This document shows, one piece after another, positions 37,989-47,506 of a stretch of DNA of 64,000 nt. Location: contig NZ_CP054492.1 of the NCBI RefSeq assembly GCF_015265455.1, forward strand, positions 2,046,001 through 2,110,000. Reading direction: 5' to 3'. Source of the stretch: Candidatus Sulfurimonas baltica (lineage in GTDB: Bacteria; Campylobacterota; Campylobacteria; Campylobacterales; Sulfurimonadaceae). The stretch's first letter is position 1. The number at the start of each line of letters is the position of its first letter. Below the pieces are notes generated by a model. The model ran no database searches. It saw only the letters and a program-made list of their open reading frames with translations, and was not told where the DNA came from. The position numbers and the translations under genes were made by a program.

Positions 37989-38456
37989 CTAATCATCCAT
38001 ACTGTTTTCAGCAAGGCATGCACGACCTTCAGCGTGATCCTTTACATGTGCTCCATAGCTGTATGTAAGCTCACCACCAATTTTACCTTGACTAAGAATT
38101 CCTGCACTGATTAAGGCAAGCAATACAACTGCAAAAATTTCAACTTTAAAAATATTTTTAAAACAGCCAAATATTTTCACTAATGCTACTATAGTCATTG
38201 AGATTGCTAAATACAAACCTAGTTGAGCATGTTCTTTTAATAACTCTTTACCCTCTATCGATAAAAACTTGTATACTTCACTCCCGTCTTCTTTACCTGT
38301 AAAATATGCTATTACAACAAAAACTGCTGCAAAAGCTATAAAGCGTGTTGATATTTTTGACATTATCTCTGTCGGTTTGAAAAGATAAAGCAATCCTAAA
38401 ACTAAAGAGATGATTGGTAGAGATACCGCGAAGTGAGCTACTGCCGGATGTATCAT
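37989..38456 (-). CDS. DUF2231 family membrane protein
   Basis: A 155-residue protein with four TM segments. MIHPAVAHFAVSLPII is the family's HPxxVHF-type start, and GGELTYSYGAHV near the C-terminus is its usual ending motif. The conserved His suggests heme or metal binding, as proposed for related membrane proteins. The role is unknown. It lies between the molybdoenzyme operon and hisD, separate from both by gaps of 298 and 77 nt. Confidence 0.82.
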   Translation of the reverse strand: MIHPAVAHFAVSLPIISLVLGLLYLFKPTEIMSKISTRFIAFAAVFVVIAYFTGKEDGSEVYKFLSIEGKELLKEHAQLGLYLAISMTIVALVKIFGCFKNIFKVEIFAVVLLALISAGILSQGKIGGELTYSYGAHVKDHAEGRACLAENSMDD

Positions 38457-38533
38457 GTAAAAATCCTTATATTGAATTATAAAGAAATTTTACACTTTAA
38501 AGATTATCTTTATTTACAATAGTAAAACTAATT

Positions 38534-39826
38534 TTATTTTTTAAGCCTAACTCTGACTGATTGTTCATGTGCGGTTAAACCTTCCGTATTAGCAATAAGT
38601 GCGCACTCCTCACCTACTTCATTAATAGCTTTTTGGCTAAATGAGATAATAGATGTCTTTTTCATAAAGTTTTCAACTCCAAGCGGGGAGAAAAACTTAG
38701 CTGTACCACCAGTAGGTAAAGTATGGTTAGGGCCTGCAACGTAGTCTCCAATTGCTTCAGGAGTGTTGTGTCCAAGAAAAATAGCTCCAGCGTGCTTTAT
38801 AAATGGGAGCAGTTCAAAAGGTGAAGCAGTTGCTACTTCCAAATGCTCAGGTGCTATCTCATTCATTAAAGCAATTGCTTCATCCATATCAGAGGTAACT
38901 ATGATAGCACCTCTCTCTTCTATAGATTTTCTAGCAATCTCTTGGCGAGGAAGTTTTTGCAACCAAACTTCAAGTTCAATTTTTACCTCATCAGCCAACT
39001 TCTGCGATGGTGTGATTAAGATTGAGCTTGCCATTTCATCATGTTCAGCCTGAGAAAGCAAATCTATGGCCAAATGGTTCGCATTTGCACTTTCATCTGC
39101 TAGAATTCCTATCTCACTTGGGCCTGCGATCATATCAATGTTGACATCACCGAAAACCATCTTTTTTGCAGTTGCAACAAAAATATTTCCTGGTCCCGTT
39201 ATTACATCAACTTTAGGTATATTTTCTGTCCCATAAGCCATAGCGGCAATTGCACTAGCACCTCCAACTTTATAAACTTGTTCAACTCCGCACAGATGAC
39301 AAGCAGCAAGAAGAAGCTCATTTGGCTCATTATCTGGGGTTGGCGTACAGACCACAATATTTTCAACTCCAGCGACTTGAGCCGGAATAACATTCATCAA
39401 AAGCGAAGATGGATATGCAGCTTTTCCACCAGGAATATAAAGCCCTGCACTGTCAACGGCTGTAACTTTTTGACCTAAAATTGTTCCATTTTCTTCTGTA
39501 TCAAACCAAGATTTTGGTTTTTGTTTTTCATGGTAAGCTTTAATTCTGTCATAAGACAAATGCAAGGCTTTTTTTAGTTTTTCATCAATGTTGTCATAAG
39601 CTATTTTCATAGACTCTGTAGATATTTTCAAATCACTATCATCTACGGGAGTCCAATTGTCAAACTTTGCTATATGCTCTTTTAATGCTTTGTTTTTGTC
39701 AGTTCTAATTTCGCCTATTATATTTCCCACTATTGCACTGACATGGGCTATATCCATCTTCCCTCTTTGCAAAAGCTCTTCAAACTCAGCTCTAAAATTA
39801 CTACTTTTTGAATCAGTGAAAATCAT
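38534..39826 (-). CDS. hisD: Histidinol dehydrogenase
   Basis: HisD carries out the last two oxidations of histidine synthesis, from L-histidinol to L-histidine, with zinc. The 430 residues contain the family blocks LYIPGGKAAYPSSLLM, GGASAIAAMAYGTE, DVITGPGNIFVATAKK and AGPSEIGILAD. The zinc-binding LSQAEHDEMAS and PNHTLPTGGTA are also present. It begins within the end of the thioredoxin-fold gene (ATGA overlap), as the last gene of a hemerythrin-to-hisD unit. It is unlinked to hisA-hisH and hisC. Confidence 0.96.
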   Translation of the reverse strand: MIFTDSKSSNFRAEFEELLQRGKMDIAHVSAIVGNIIGEIRTDKNKALKEHIAKFDNWTPVDDSDLKISTESMKIAYDNIDEKLKKALHLSYDRIKAYHEKQKPKSWFDTEENGTILGQKVTAVDSAGLYIPGGKAAYPSSLLMNVIPAQVAGVENIVVCTPTPDNEPNELLLAACHLCGVEQVYKVGGASAIAAMAYGTENIPKVDVITGPGNIFVATAKKMVFGDVNIDMIAGPSEIGILADESANANHLAIDLLSQAEHDEMASSILITPSQKLADEVKIELEVWLQKLPRQEIARKSIEERGAIIVTSDMDEAIALMNEIAPEHLEVATASPFELLPFIKHAGAIFLGHNTPEAIGDYVAGPNHTLPTGGTAKFFSPLGVENFMKKTSIISFSQKAINEVGEECALIANTEGLTAHEQSVRVRLKK

Positions 39827-40245
39827 TTTGCATTTTTCCTTTTATTGAAGTCTTCTTTTACAATTTTTAATGCTTCTAAAAAATTCTTTGCATCAACAGC
39901 ACCCATTAGCGGCTGAAACATCGGTTGTCCATTCGGATACAAAAACCATATAGCCGGTGTTCCGGGTTGCCACAACTCTTTAGGCATAAAGTCCTGTTCA
40001 TCACTATATGCAACGATTGAGATAAACTCTTTATTTAGTTCTGCTATAACTTCCTCGTCTTTAAATGTAGTCTCTTCCAACATAACACAGTACTTACATG
40101 TATGTCTTGATGAAACAAATAATACAGGCTTATTAACATTTGCCGCCTCTTCCATTCCAGAATTGAAGTCTTTTGCCCATGTTATCTCTGAAGCAGTTAG
40201 TCCAATTGAAAACACTAACAACAAATATATAAAAATTTTACGCAT
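39823..40245 (-). CDS. Exported thioredoxin-fold protein
   Basis: A 140-residue protein with a signal peptide (KIFIYLLLVFSIGLTAS) and a thioredoxin-like domain. The CxxC is in SSRHTCKYCVMLE, and the cis-Pro region is PGTPAIWFLYPNG. It resembles the SoxW/DUF255-related periplasmic thioredoxins that act in sulfur or copper metabolism, but no sox gene is near. It overlaps aroK upstream by 8 nt and hisD downstream by 4 nt. Confidence 0.82.
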   Translation of the reverse strand: MRKIFIYLLLVFSIGLTASEITWAKDFNSGMEEAANVNKPVLFVSSRHTCKYCVMLEETTFKDEEVIAELNKEFISIVAYSDEQDFMPKELWQPGTPAIWFLYPNGQPMFQPLMGAVDAKNFLEALKIVKEDFNKRKNAK

Positions 40246-40753
40246 ATTTTTTTACCTTTTTTAAAATCTCTTTAGAACAATCCATTGCACTTTTATTTGT
40301 AACGTCTATTACCACATCAGCTAAAGCCAAATACTCAGGCAAACGCTCATTGTATAACTCTTTAGCTTTTTTCATATCAGCTAAAAGTGGTCTTTTTTTG
40401 AGTTTACTTGCTGAATTCGGGTGAGCTTTAATCCGTTTTAGTATTTTATCAAAAGGAGAGTTAAGAAACACAACTATTCCTATCTCTTTTAAATTTTTTT
40501 GTTTATAAAATCCGCCACCTGTAGATATAAGAGTATTTTGAACACTACTCTCAAGCCATTTTGACAGTTTATACTCTAATGCTCTGAAATACTCTTCCCC
40601 GTCATCTGCAAAAACTTTTTTTATGCTTTTGTTTTCCATACTCTCTATAAGATCATCCGTATCTATTGCAATGTAGTCTGAGTTCTTAACAACTTCACGA
40701 GCCACACTGCCTTTTCCTACACCCATAAAACCAATTAAAATAATATTTCTCAC
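40238..40753 (-). CDS. aroK: Shikimate kinase
   Basis: AroK phosphorylates shikimate in the chorismate pathway. The 171-residue P-loop kinase has IAIDTDDLIE (shikimate-binding Asp), STGGGFY, and KRPLLADM for the lid. The Walker A reads GFMGVGKGS: the residue after the Lys is Gly, then Ser, like the GKGT loop of adenylate kinases rather than the usual GKS/T of AroK. It starts at GTG 40753, overlapping the upstream stop by one base. Confidence 0.92.
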   Translation of the reverse strand: MRNIILIGFMGVGKGSVAREVVKNSDYIAIDTDDLIESMENKSIKKVFADDGEEYFRALEYKLSKWLESSVQNTLISTGGGFYKQKNLKEIGIVVFLNSPFDKILKRIKAHPNSASKLKKRPLLADMKKAKELYNERLPEYLALADVVIDVTNKSAMDCSKEILKKVKKYA

Positions 40754-42051
40754 TAACTTCCTTCTATCGGTATTGAAAACAGACTCATATCAAAATCTGG
40801 TTTTGTTTTTACAATTCTAGCATATATTAAAACTGGAGAGATAATGTTGTACTCAAGCATGAGCATACTGATTATAAAAGTAGTTGCGAACAGTGGTAAA
40901 AGAGTTGGCATAAAAAATGAAACTATAAAACCAAAGACAGAGATAATAAAAAATGCAAACTGAGTTTTTGCTAACTTTTTATTTATCATCTCTGTTATAG
41001 TTGGAATTGACATGTAACCTCTTGCATTTAGATGAAACCATACAAGAAAAGGGATTATTTTATAAAGCATTCCCATCATAATAGAGAGAATAAAACTGCC
41101 AATTAAGATAGAAACAACAACTATGTAAACTGAATCATATAAGTCGTTAAATGCCCAAGCAAATGCACCCAGTGTCATAAACACGGCTGAACTTCTCCAG
41201 TACCAGATGGTAACATCTACAATGGGGCGGCGTCTATCGTTTAATTTTTTCCAGACAGTTGTAGCAAATGCCCAGAAAAAAACTGCTATCCAAATCTTTG
41301 CTATTATGCTGTGAGAATCTACAAAGAGGTTTAAAACAAGCCACATAATTAACCCAATAGTTACAAGACCAACAACTTTTGTTTTACAAAAATTTTTGAA
41401 TCTTGGTGCTACATAAAACATTGGCAATACATGAAATGCAACTCCAATAATCAAGAGTCCGGCAAAGCCAAAAACACCCCAAACACTATGCACATTCGCA
41501 ATTACTACATGTAGAGATGAAAAACTGTTAATTCCATGAGAAAAAAGGAGATATATACCCATTAAAACTACAAAAATTGAAAAAATCAAACTTGTTATTA
41601 TGGCTCTTACACTAGAAGTGACATTTGTTACTTTGCTTAATCCTATTAGCATAGAGATTGTCAAAACTAAAAAACCTGCACCTAATAAAACTGCGGAAAT
41701 CAGAGTAAATATTGAGAACTCTTGCATAAGACCGATGATCATAAAAATTGTTCCAAGGAGTAAAAACGGATAAGAAATTTTTGATATTATCCCAACCTTT
41801 GGAACTTTTACACCTGCCAATACAGGAAGCATCTGAGTCAATGCCCCTAGCATTACAAAACCTAAAAATCCAATTGTTAGAGCGTGTGTCACTGCTATTG
41901 ATTCCATAGAAAAACGGTTACTTAGCGTACTGGCATCACTAAAAAGAATCAATATTCCAGCTAAAATTCCAAAAAGAGGCGCTGTTAAAAAAAATCTAAA
42001 AGGTACTGATATCGGTGGTGCTTGATCTGCACTTAAGCCATTTAAATCCAA
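40753..42051 (-). CDS. Twelve-TM heme-protein-like membrane protein (NnrS-like)
   Basis: A 432-residue integral membrane protein with about twelve TM segments. Conserved-looking His residues sit inside the membrane: THALTIGFLGFVMLGAL, NVHSVWGVFGFAG, VAFHVLPMFYVAP and WFHLNARGYM. The pattern recalls NnrS and the heme-copper oxidase subunit I superfamily, without the full set of six oxidase His ligands, so a nitric-oxide or oxygen response role is possible. The start is TTG 42051 with AGGAA eight bases before it. It lies 9 nt after hemerythrin, which supports a gas-binding context. Confidence 0.68.
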   Translation of the reverse strand: MDLNGLSADQAPPISVPFRFFLTAPLFGILAGILILFSDASTLSNRFSMESIAVTHALTIGFLGFVMLGALTQMLPVLAGVKVPKVGIISKISYPFLLLGTIFMIIGLMQEFSIFTLISAVLLGAGFLVLTISMLIGLSKVTNVTSSVRAIITSLIFSIFVVLMGIYLLFSHGINSFSSLHVVIANVHSVWGVFGFAGLLIIGVAFHVLPMFYVAPRFKNFCKTKVVGLVTIGLIMWLVLNLFVDSHSIIAKIWIAVFFWAFATTVWKKLNDRRRPIVDVTIWYWRSSAVFMTLGAFAWAFNDLYDSVYIVVVSILIGSFILSIMMGMLYKIIPFLVWFHLNARGYMSIPTITEMINKKLAKTQFAFFIISVFGFIVSFFMPTLLPLFATTFIISMLMLEYNIISPVLIYARIVKTKPDFDMSLFSIPIEGS

Positions 42052-42060
42052 TTTTATTTC

Positions 42061-42504
42061 CTACTTCTCTACCACCATTGACTGCATCATGTCTACTATT
42101 CGATCAGATTCCGCACTTAAGTGTTGCTGAGCCATTGTATAAAGCATCTGTTCCTCTTTCATATTGTGTTGCTGCATCAATATCATTAAAGTTTCACTGT
42201 TTGAGAAAAATTTATCTTTGTCCTTGTTATCGATTGCTAAGCCCATATCTTTAATCAAATTTCTCATTTGAGAATGTTCCATCCTCATCATAGCTGTAGG
42301 ACCTTGTGTCATTCCTGTTTTTGTCTCAAACTCTAAAAACATTACACGCTCCTCCATCTGGAAGTGTCTCTCTGTCTCCCCTGCGAAAAGCTCATAAGCC
42401 TCTCTTGCGCTATCTATTGATTTTGCCACTGCATCTTCCATATTGGCAAACAGTTCATCGCAACGCTTATGGTCTTCGCTTAAATACTCTTTAATTGTAC
42501 TCAT
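42061..42504 (-). CDS. Hemerythrin-like diiron protein
   Basis: A 147-residue four-helix protein of the hemerythrin/HHE group. Likely iron ligands are in EYLSEDHKRCDELF, GETERHFQMEERVM, MRMEHSQMRNLI and QQHNMKEEQML, giving the H...HxxxE...H...HxxxE pattern. It probably binds O2 or NO, or stores iron. The ATG at 42504 follows AAAGG and is chosen over a much longer in-frame reading, whose extra N-terminus is hydrophobic and unlike the family. The 230-nt gap to ctpA holds both promoters. Confidence 0.88.
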   Translation of the reverse strand: MSTIKEYLSEDHKRCDELFANMEDAVAKSIDSAREAYELFAGETERHFQMEERVMFLEFETKTGMTQGPTAMMRMEHSQMRNLIKDMGLAIDNKDKDKFFSNSETLMILMQQHNMKEEQMLYTMAQQHLSAESDRIVDMMQSMVVEK

Positions 42505-42689
42505 GTTGACACCTTTATTAATAATTATTGAAATTATATACAAAATAAACTCAATAAAGTTAACCCCCTTCTTTTGATTTTGGGCAAAGCTAATGTTTTC
42601 GCAAACGTAATAGCCCACATGTAGATATATTAAAGAGGTTTTATTATTTAATCTATTTTCTTATCATTGTTATTTAAACAGCTTTTTAC

Positions 42690-42695
42690 TATAAT
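42690..42695 (+). promoter_or_regulatory. Probable -10 element upstream of ctpA
   Basis: ACTATAAT lies 39 nt before the ctpA ATG, followed by TATAGGA as ribosome site. T-rich runs upstream fit promoters of this phylum. Confidence 0.5.
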
Positions 42696-42734
42696 ATCCT
42701 TTTTAAATTTAATTATACAAATATAGGATAAATT

Positions 42735-44039
42735 ATGAAAAACAAAAAGTTTATAACCCTTGGTTTTGCCTCTGTTACGGTTGCTTTATCGATACTGTTT
42801 TCTACAAATGTATTTGCAGCGCCAAAAGATAGTAGTGCCAAAAAAGAGGCTACTAGACTTGAAGCTCTAGCAAAATTTACAAAAGTCATAAGTATTGTTG
42901 AACAATACAATGTTGATGATATAACTATTGAAGAGCTAATGGACAAAGCACTTGAGGGCATGATGAGTAATCTTGATGCTCACTCAAACTTTTTAAAGCA
43001 AAAAGATTATAAAAATTTAACAGTGCAGACTAATGGAGAATTTGGTGGTCTTGGGATTACAGTGGGGATAAAAGACGGTGCGCTTACTGTTATAGCTCCT
43101 ATTGAAGGGACTCCGGCAGATAAAGCCGGATTAAAAGCCGGTGACATCATATTAAAAATAAATGAAAAGTCTACACTGAGTATGACTATAGACGAAGCTG
43201 TAGCGATTATGCGTGGAAAAGTTGGTGAGCCAATCAATATAACAATAGTTAGAGAAGGTGAAGCAAAACCTATTAAAATTGACATTATCAGAGGAATAAT
43301 AACAATTGAGTCTGTGTATGCGAAGACTATAGGTGATGATATTCAATACATAAGAGTTACAAGCTTTGATAAAAAAGTTGTTGATGATGTAGCTAAAGCA
43401 ATCAAAAAAAGAGCTACATCCACAAAAGGAATTATTCTTGATTTAAGAAATAATCCAGGTGGACTTCTTGATCAGGCTGTTGGGCTTGTTGACCTATTTG
43501 TTGACAACGGAGATATAGTCTCTCAAAAAGGGAGAAAAGAGTCGGACAATGAAGTCTACTCTGCAAAATCTTCAAATACTATAACGAAAGTGCCGTTGGT
43601 TGTTTTAATAAACGGAGGAAGTGCTAGTGCTAGTGAAATTGTAAGTGGCGCACTTCAAGATCACAAACGCGGTATTGTAGTTGGTCAAAATACATTTGGA
43701 AAAGGGAGTGTGCAAGTTATCCTTCCAATAACAGATAATGAAGCAATTAAGCTTACAATTGCAAGATACTATCTTCCAAGCGGAAGGACTATTCAAGCTG
43801 TGGGCGTAATTCCGGACATAGAAGTTTTACCTGGTGAAGTTAAAACTCGTAGTAATGAGTATGCACTTAAAGAGGCCGACTTAAAAAAGCATCTTGAAGA
43901 AGAATTAGAAAAAGTTGATGGAAAAGAAGAGGGTAAAAAAGATTCGAAACTTATAATAACACAAGAAATGATGAATAAAGACATGCAGCTAAAAGAGGCT
44001 GCAAATATTTTAAAAGCACTAATAATAACAAAAGGATGA
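42735..44039 (+). CDS. ctpA: Carboxy-terminal processing protease (S41)
   Basis: A 434-residue periplasmic serine protease with an uncleaved or cleaved signal ([17 protein letters not shown]). A PDZ domain ([11 protein letters not shown] to [11 protein letters not shown]) and an S41 catalytic domain follow: the Ser nucleophile in [15 protein letters not shown] and the Lys in NTFGKGSVQ, with [14 protein letters not shown] before them. It trims C-termini of exported proteins. It heads a unit with purC (7-nt gap). The C-terminal 60 residues are charged and lysine/glutamate-rich. Confidence 0.95.
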   Translation: MKNKKFITLGFASVTVALSILFSTNVFAAPKDSSAKKEATRLEALAKFTKVISIVEQYNVDDITIEELMDKALEGMMSNLDAHSNFLKQKDYKNLTVQTNGEFGGLGITVGIKDGALTVIAPIEGTPADKAGLKAGDIILKINEKSTLSMTIDEAVAIMRGKVGEPINITIVREGEAKPIKIDIIRGIITIESVYAKTIGDDIQYIRVTSFDKKVVDDVAKAIKKRATSTKGIILDLRNNPGGLLDQAVGLVDLFVDNGDIVSQKGRKESDNEVYSAKSSNTITKVPLVVLINGGSASASEIVSGALQDHKRGIVVGQNTFGKGSVQVILPITDNEAIKLTIARYYLPSGRTIQAVGVIPDIEVLPGEVKTRSNEYALKEADLKKHLEEELEKVDGKEEGKKDSKLIITQEMMNKDMQLKEAANILKALIITKG

Positions 44040-44046
44040 CAGAATA

Positions 44047-44760
44047 ATGGAAAAAAGAGAATTACTTTATGAGGGAAAAGCAAAAAAATTATTTTTAACA
44101 GATGATGAGAATTTAGTAATCTCAGAATTCAAAGATGATTTAACTGCGTTTAACGGTGAAAAGAAATCTAGTGAAGCAGGCAAAGGTGCACTAAACAATA
44201 AAATCTCTACTGAGCTTTTTAAACTGCTAGAGGCAAACGGCATTCAAACTCACTTTGTAAAGATGATTGATGATAACCACATGTTGCACACTAAAGTTGA
44301 TGTTATCTTAATAGAAGTAATTGTTCGCAATATTGCAACGGGCAGTCTTACTCGTAATCTAGGTATAAAAGATGGGACAGTTCTTCCGTTCACTCTAGTA
44401 GAGTTTGATTACAAAGATGATGCTCTTGGTGATCCAAAATTAAATGACCAACATGCACTAATATTAGGACTTGTTGATTACCAAGATGAGCTGGACAAGC
44501 TTCGTAGAATGGCAAGACAGATAAACGACATACTTAAGCCATATTTTGCAGAGAAGGGTTTAAATTTAGTTGATTTTAAACTTGAGTTTGGAAAAGACAA
44601 AAGTGGCAATATTATCCTTGTAGATGAGATAAGTCCAGATAACTGTCGCTTTTGGGATATGAAAAGTGGTGAAAAAATGGATAAAGACAGATTTCGTCAA
44701 GGTCTTGGTGGCTTAACAGTAGCATACGAACAAGTATTAAATAGAATTTTAGGAAAATAA
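44047..44760 (+). CDS. purC: Phosphoribosylaminoimidazole-succinocarboxamide synthase
   Basis: PurC joins aspartate to CAIR in purine synthesis. The 237 residues have [10 protein letters not shown] at the N-terminus, [38 protein letters not shown] and [13 protein letters not shown], all standard SAICAR synthetase motifs. It is followed 2 nt later by purS and purQ, making a compact purine operon behind ctpA. Confidence 0.97.
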   Translation: MEKRELLYEGKAKKLFLTDDENLVISEFKDDLTAFNGEKKSSEAGKGALNNKISTELFKLLEANGIQTHFVKMIDDNHMLHTKVDVILIEVIVRNIATGSLTRNLGIKDGTVLPFTLVEFDYKDDALGDPKLNDQHALILGLVDYQDELDKLRRMARQINDILKPYFAEKGLNLVDFKLEFGKDKSGNIILVDEISPDNCRFWDMKSGEKMDKDRFRQGLGGLTVAYEQVLNRILGK

Positions 44761-44762
44761 TT

Positions 44763-45002
44763 ATGACAGCAATAGTAAATGTATCTTTAAAAGCAGGTGT
44801 TTTAGACTCTCAAGGTAAAGCAGTTCATCATGCTCTAGACTCTCTGCACTTTAACAGCGTAACCGATGTTCGCGTTGGAAAACAAATAATTCTTAAACTA
44901 AATGAAACTGATAAAACAAAAGCTATGGCTGATGTAAAACAAATGTGTGAAGACCTTTTGGCAAATACTGTAATCGAAGATTATGAGATAGAGCTAGTAT
45001 AA
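44763..45002 (+). CDS. purS: FGAM synthase subunit PurS
   Basis: A 79-residue small subunit of the three-part FGAM synthetase (PurLQS), which bridges PurL and PurQ. It has the usual alpha/beta pattern with VSLKAGVLDSQGKAVHHAL and VRVGKQIILKL. Its stop overlaps the purQ start by one base (TAATG). purL is not in the window. Confidence 0.94.
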   Translation: MTAIVNVSLKAGVLDSQGKAVHHALDSLHFNSVTDVRVGKQIILKLNETDKTKAMADVKQMCEDLLANTVIEDYEIELV

Positions 45003-45676
45003 TGAAAGTCTCTATACTTCAATTTCCTGGAACTAACTGTGAGTATGACACGCAACATGCATTTGAAAAGCTTGGTGCGAAAACAGAGATAGTATGGCAC
45101 AAATCTGAATCAATACCTAGTGACACTAGCCTTTTAGTAGTGGCCGGTGGCTTTAGCTATGGAGACTACCTTAGAAGTGGGGCTATTGCAAAGTTCAGCC
45201 CTGTTATGAAAGCTGTAGTAGAATATGCTAAAAATGGCGGGAAAGTGCTCGGGATATGTAATGGGTTTCAAGTTTTGACAGAAGCAGGACTGCTGCCTGG
45301 TGCTCTAAAAAGAAATGAGCATTTGCACTTCATCTCTAAATATCACCACCTAAAAGTTGTAAATAATGACAACATATTTTTAGAAAAGCTAAATAATAAT
45401 GATGTTGTTAATGTCCCTATCGCCCACCATGATGGAAACTACTACATAAATGAAGACGGACTTAGAGAGATGTACGACAACAATCAGGTTCTTCTAAAGT
45501 ATACGGACAAAAATGGAGAGATAAGCAACCCTAACGGCAGCGTTGACTCTATTGCCGGTATTTGTAATAAAGAAAAAAATATTTTTGGTCTTATGCCTCA
45601 TCCAGAGCGTGCAATGGAGTTGCTTTTAGGTAGTGACGATGGTATTAAAATGCTACAAGGTTTCTTAAAAGCGTGA
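45002..45676 (+). CDS. purQ: FGAM synthase glutaminase subunit PurQ
   Basis: A 224-residue class I glutamine amidotransferase that supplies ammonia to PurL. The nucleophile Cys lies in VLGICNGFQVL and the catalytic His-Glu in MPHPERAME. The N-terminal FPGTNCEYDTQHAF and GGFSYGDYLRSGA blocks mark PurQ. The stop overlaps the next gene's GTG by 4 nt. Confidence 0.96.
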   Translation: MKVSILQFPGTNCEYDTQHAFEKLGAKTEIVWHKSESIPSDTSLLVVAGGFSYGDYLRSGAIAKFSPVMKAVVEYAKNGGKVLGICNGFQVLTEAGLLPGALKRNEHLHFISKYHHLKVVNNDNIFLEKLNNNDVVNVPIAHHDGNYYINEDGLREMYDNNQVLLKYTDKNGEISNPNGSVDSIAGICNKEKNIFGLMPHPERAMELLLGSDDGIKMLQGFLKA

Positions 45677-46830
45677 TTCGTTTTCTTATAGCAGGGCTAT
45701 TACTATTTAATGCTTTAAGTGCAAATGCAATAAATATTGAAGATAGTAATATTTCTGTAGTTCTTGAGAACAACTCTACTCTAGATAACAGTGAAAATCA
45801 ACTTAGCGAAGAAGAGTTACTAAAGTTACCAAAAGTTATTTATCTAAGCTATGAGAAAATCCCTACAAGAGTTCTAAAAGGTGAAATATTCACAGTAACT
45901 CTAAAAGCACTCTCCACATACAAAGAGTTCACAGATATCATATATGAACTTACTGATTCAGCTGGATTAAGACTACTAAACGAGTACCCATCAAGAGAGA
46001 TAGACTCAAAATACTACTATGATACTTTTTATTTTTTAACCACTGAAGATAATGCTAAACTGCCAAATTTTACTGCCACATTATTAAGCTATAGCAATAA
46101 ACAGTTTAGGAATACAACGCTTGCCGGAAGCAAATTAAATGTTATTGCACTCAATCCAAAAAAAGATTTTTCAAATATACTAGCAAACTCATTCGAGCTT
46201 TTAGACTACAAGACTACCAGCTATGATCAGAGACACAATATAGTAGTTTTTGCAGCTATTGCAACAAATTGTGACATCACTTCGTTTAAACTGAAAAATA
46301 TTTTCAAGCAAGGGATTGAGTCTGTGATAGACTCCTATTTTGATTCAAAAATTACATACTATGCGGTTATAGATAAAAATGTAGAAAGTTTCTCATTTTC
46401 ATACTTCAATCTCAAAAAAAATAAATTTATACTTGTAAATATTCCAATAATAGTAAATGATGATAGCGTAACAACGCAAAGTGACCTAAAACCCAAAGAC
46501 CAATCTCGTGAAAGACTAAAAATGAGTATAGCAGCTGCCGTTGCTGCTATTGGATTTTTAATAATTTTATGGAGAAAAAAATATATATATTTGATTTTAG
46601 TAATTATTCCTTTAGCATATATAATCTATATAGGTTTGCCATCTAAAGATGTATGCATCAAAGAAGGTTCTGATATACATCTTCTTCCGGTATCAAATGG
46701 TACAATTTTTGACACTACATCAAATATGCAGTACTTTCAAAAAGAGGGTAGCACAAAAGAGTTCACCAAAGTAAAACTAAAAAATGAAAAAATAGGATGG
46801 GTTAAAAATGAAGATATTTGCTCACATTAG
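45673..46830 (+). CDS. Exported membrane protein with SH3-like C-terminus, unknown
   Basis: A 385-residue protein starting at GTG 45673 (GTGA overlap with purQ). A signal peptide (RFLIAGLLLFNALSANA) precedes a beta-rich periplasmic domain that begins VIYLSYEKIPTRVLKGE, BatD-like in style. Two TM segments follow (about 283-300 and 305-322), then a C-terminal SH3b-like module (GSDIHLLPVSNGT, KNEKIGWVKNEDI). It may bind peptidoglycan or act in envelope homeostasis; this is inference. It overlaps plsC by 23 nt. Confidence 0.72.
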   Translation: MIRFLIAGLLLFNALSANAINIEDSNISVVLENNSTLDNSENQLSEEELLKLPKVIYLSYEKIPTRVLKGEIFTVTLKALSTYKEFTDIIYELTDSAGLRLLNEYPSREIDSKYYYDTFYFLTTEDNAKLPNFTATLLSYSNKQFRNTTLAGSKLNVIALNPKKDFSNILANSFELLDYKTTSYDQRHNIVVFAAIATNCDITSFKLKNIFKQGIESVIDSYFDSKITYYAVIDKNVESFSFSYFNLKKNKFILVNIPIIVNDDSVTTQSDLKPKDQSRERLKMSIAAAVAAIGFLIILWRKKYIYLILVIIPLAYIIYIGLPSKDVCIKEGSDIHLLPVSNGTIFDTTSNMQYFQKEGSTKEFTKVKLKNEKIGWVKNEDICSH

Positions 46831-47506
46831 TTGGCTATTTGCCACAATAGTCATTTTTGCATCCCTTGCTTTAATGATATTAACTTTTTATTTTCTACCA
46901 AAACCTTACAGCAGAAAACTCTCTGCGTGGATAATCAGACTCTCTACTTTATTTCATGTAGATGTTGAAGGGGAAGAGGACCCAAAAGCTCAAATGTTTT
47001 TGCTTAATCATCAAAGTGATTTGGATATAGCAATAATGGAGACAATCTCAAGAAGAGATCTCGCTTGGGTTGCAAAAAAAGAACTTTTTGATATACCGTT
47101 TTTTGGACTATCTCTTAAGCTGGCAAAAGATATAGCAGTTGAGAGAGAGAGTAAAACTTCGCTGATTAAGCTTGTAAGAGATGCCAAACATGTTTTAGAC
47201 AACAATAGAGTGATTACTATGTTTCCAGAAGGGACTCGCTCAACTAAAGAAAAAATGCTCCCTTTTAAAAGTGGTGCGAAAATGGTTGCAGATAAGTATA
47301 AACTTTGCGTGCAGCCTGTTATTTTAATGCAGACCTCAAAATACTATAATGTTAAAAACTTGTACTACAAACCAGGAAGGATAAAAGTAATTTTTCTTGA
47401 TTCGTTTATTGCTGATAAAAGCGATAAAGATTGGTTGAATAACTTAAGAGAAAAAATGCAAAGGACGTATGACAATGAGCTGGCAAACAATCCTAGCCAT
47501 AGGTAG
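46808..47506 (+). CDS. plsC: 1-acyl-sn-glycerol-3-phosphate acyltransferase
   Basis: PlsC adds the second acyl chain to make phosphatidic acid at the inner membrane. The 232 residues have an N-terminal membrane segment, the HX4D motif in NHQSDLDIAI, the AWVAKKELFDIPFFG block and the substrate motif FPEGTRS. It begins inside the end of the SH3-like gene and overlaps crcB by 32 nt, so the three are cotranslated. Confidence 0.94.
   Translation: MKIFAHISWLFATIVIFASLALMILTFYFLPKPYSRKLSAWIIRLSTLFHVDVEGEEDPKAQMFLLNHQSDLDIAIMETISRRDLAWVAKKELFDIPFFGLSLKLAKDIAVERESKTSLIKLVRDAKHVLDNNRVITMFPEGTRSTKEKMLPFKSGAKMVADKYKLCVQPVILMQTSKYYNVKNLYYKPGRIKVIFLDSFIADKSDKDWLNNLREKMQRTYDNELANNPSHR

Noticed and set aside
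42505-42618. N-terminal extension of hemerythrin to 42618
   Set aside because: The 38 extra residues are hydrophobic and unlike the family, and the ATG at 42504 has a proper AAAGG site.
42735-44083. Several minus-strand open frames opposite ctpA and purC
   Set aside because: ctpA has complete catalytic motifs and strong start signals; the opposite frames have none.
46808-47475. Fluoride riboswitch ahead of crcB
   Set aside because: crcB starts within plsC with a normal ribosome site, leaving no untranslated leader for an aptamer.
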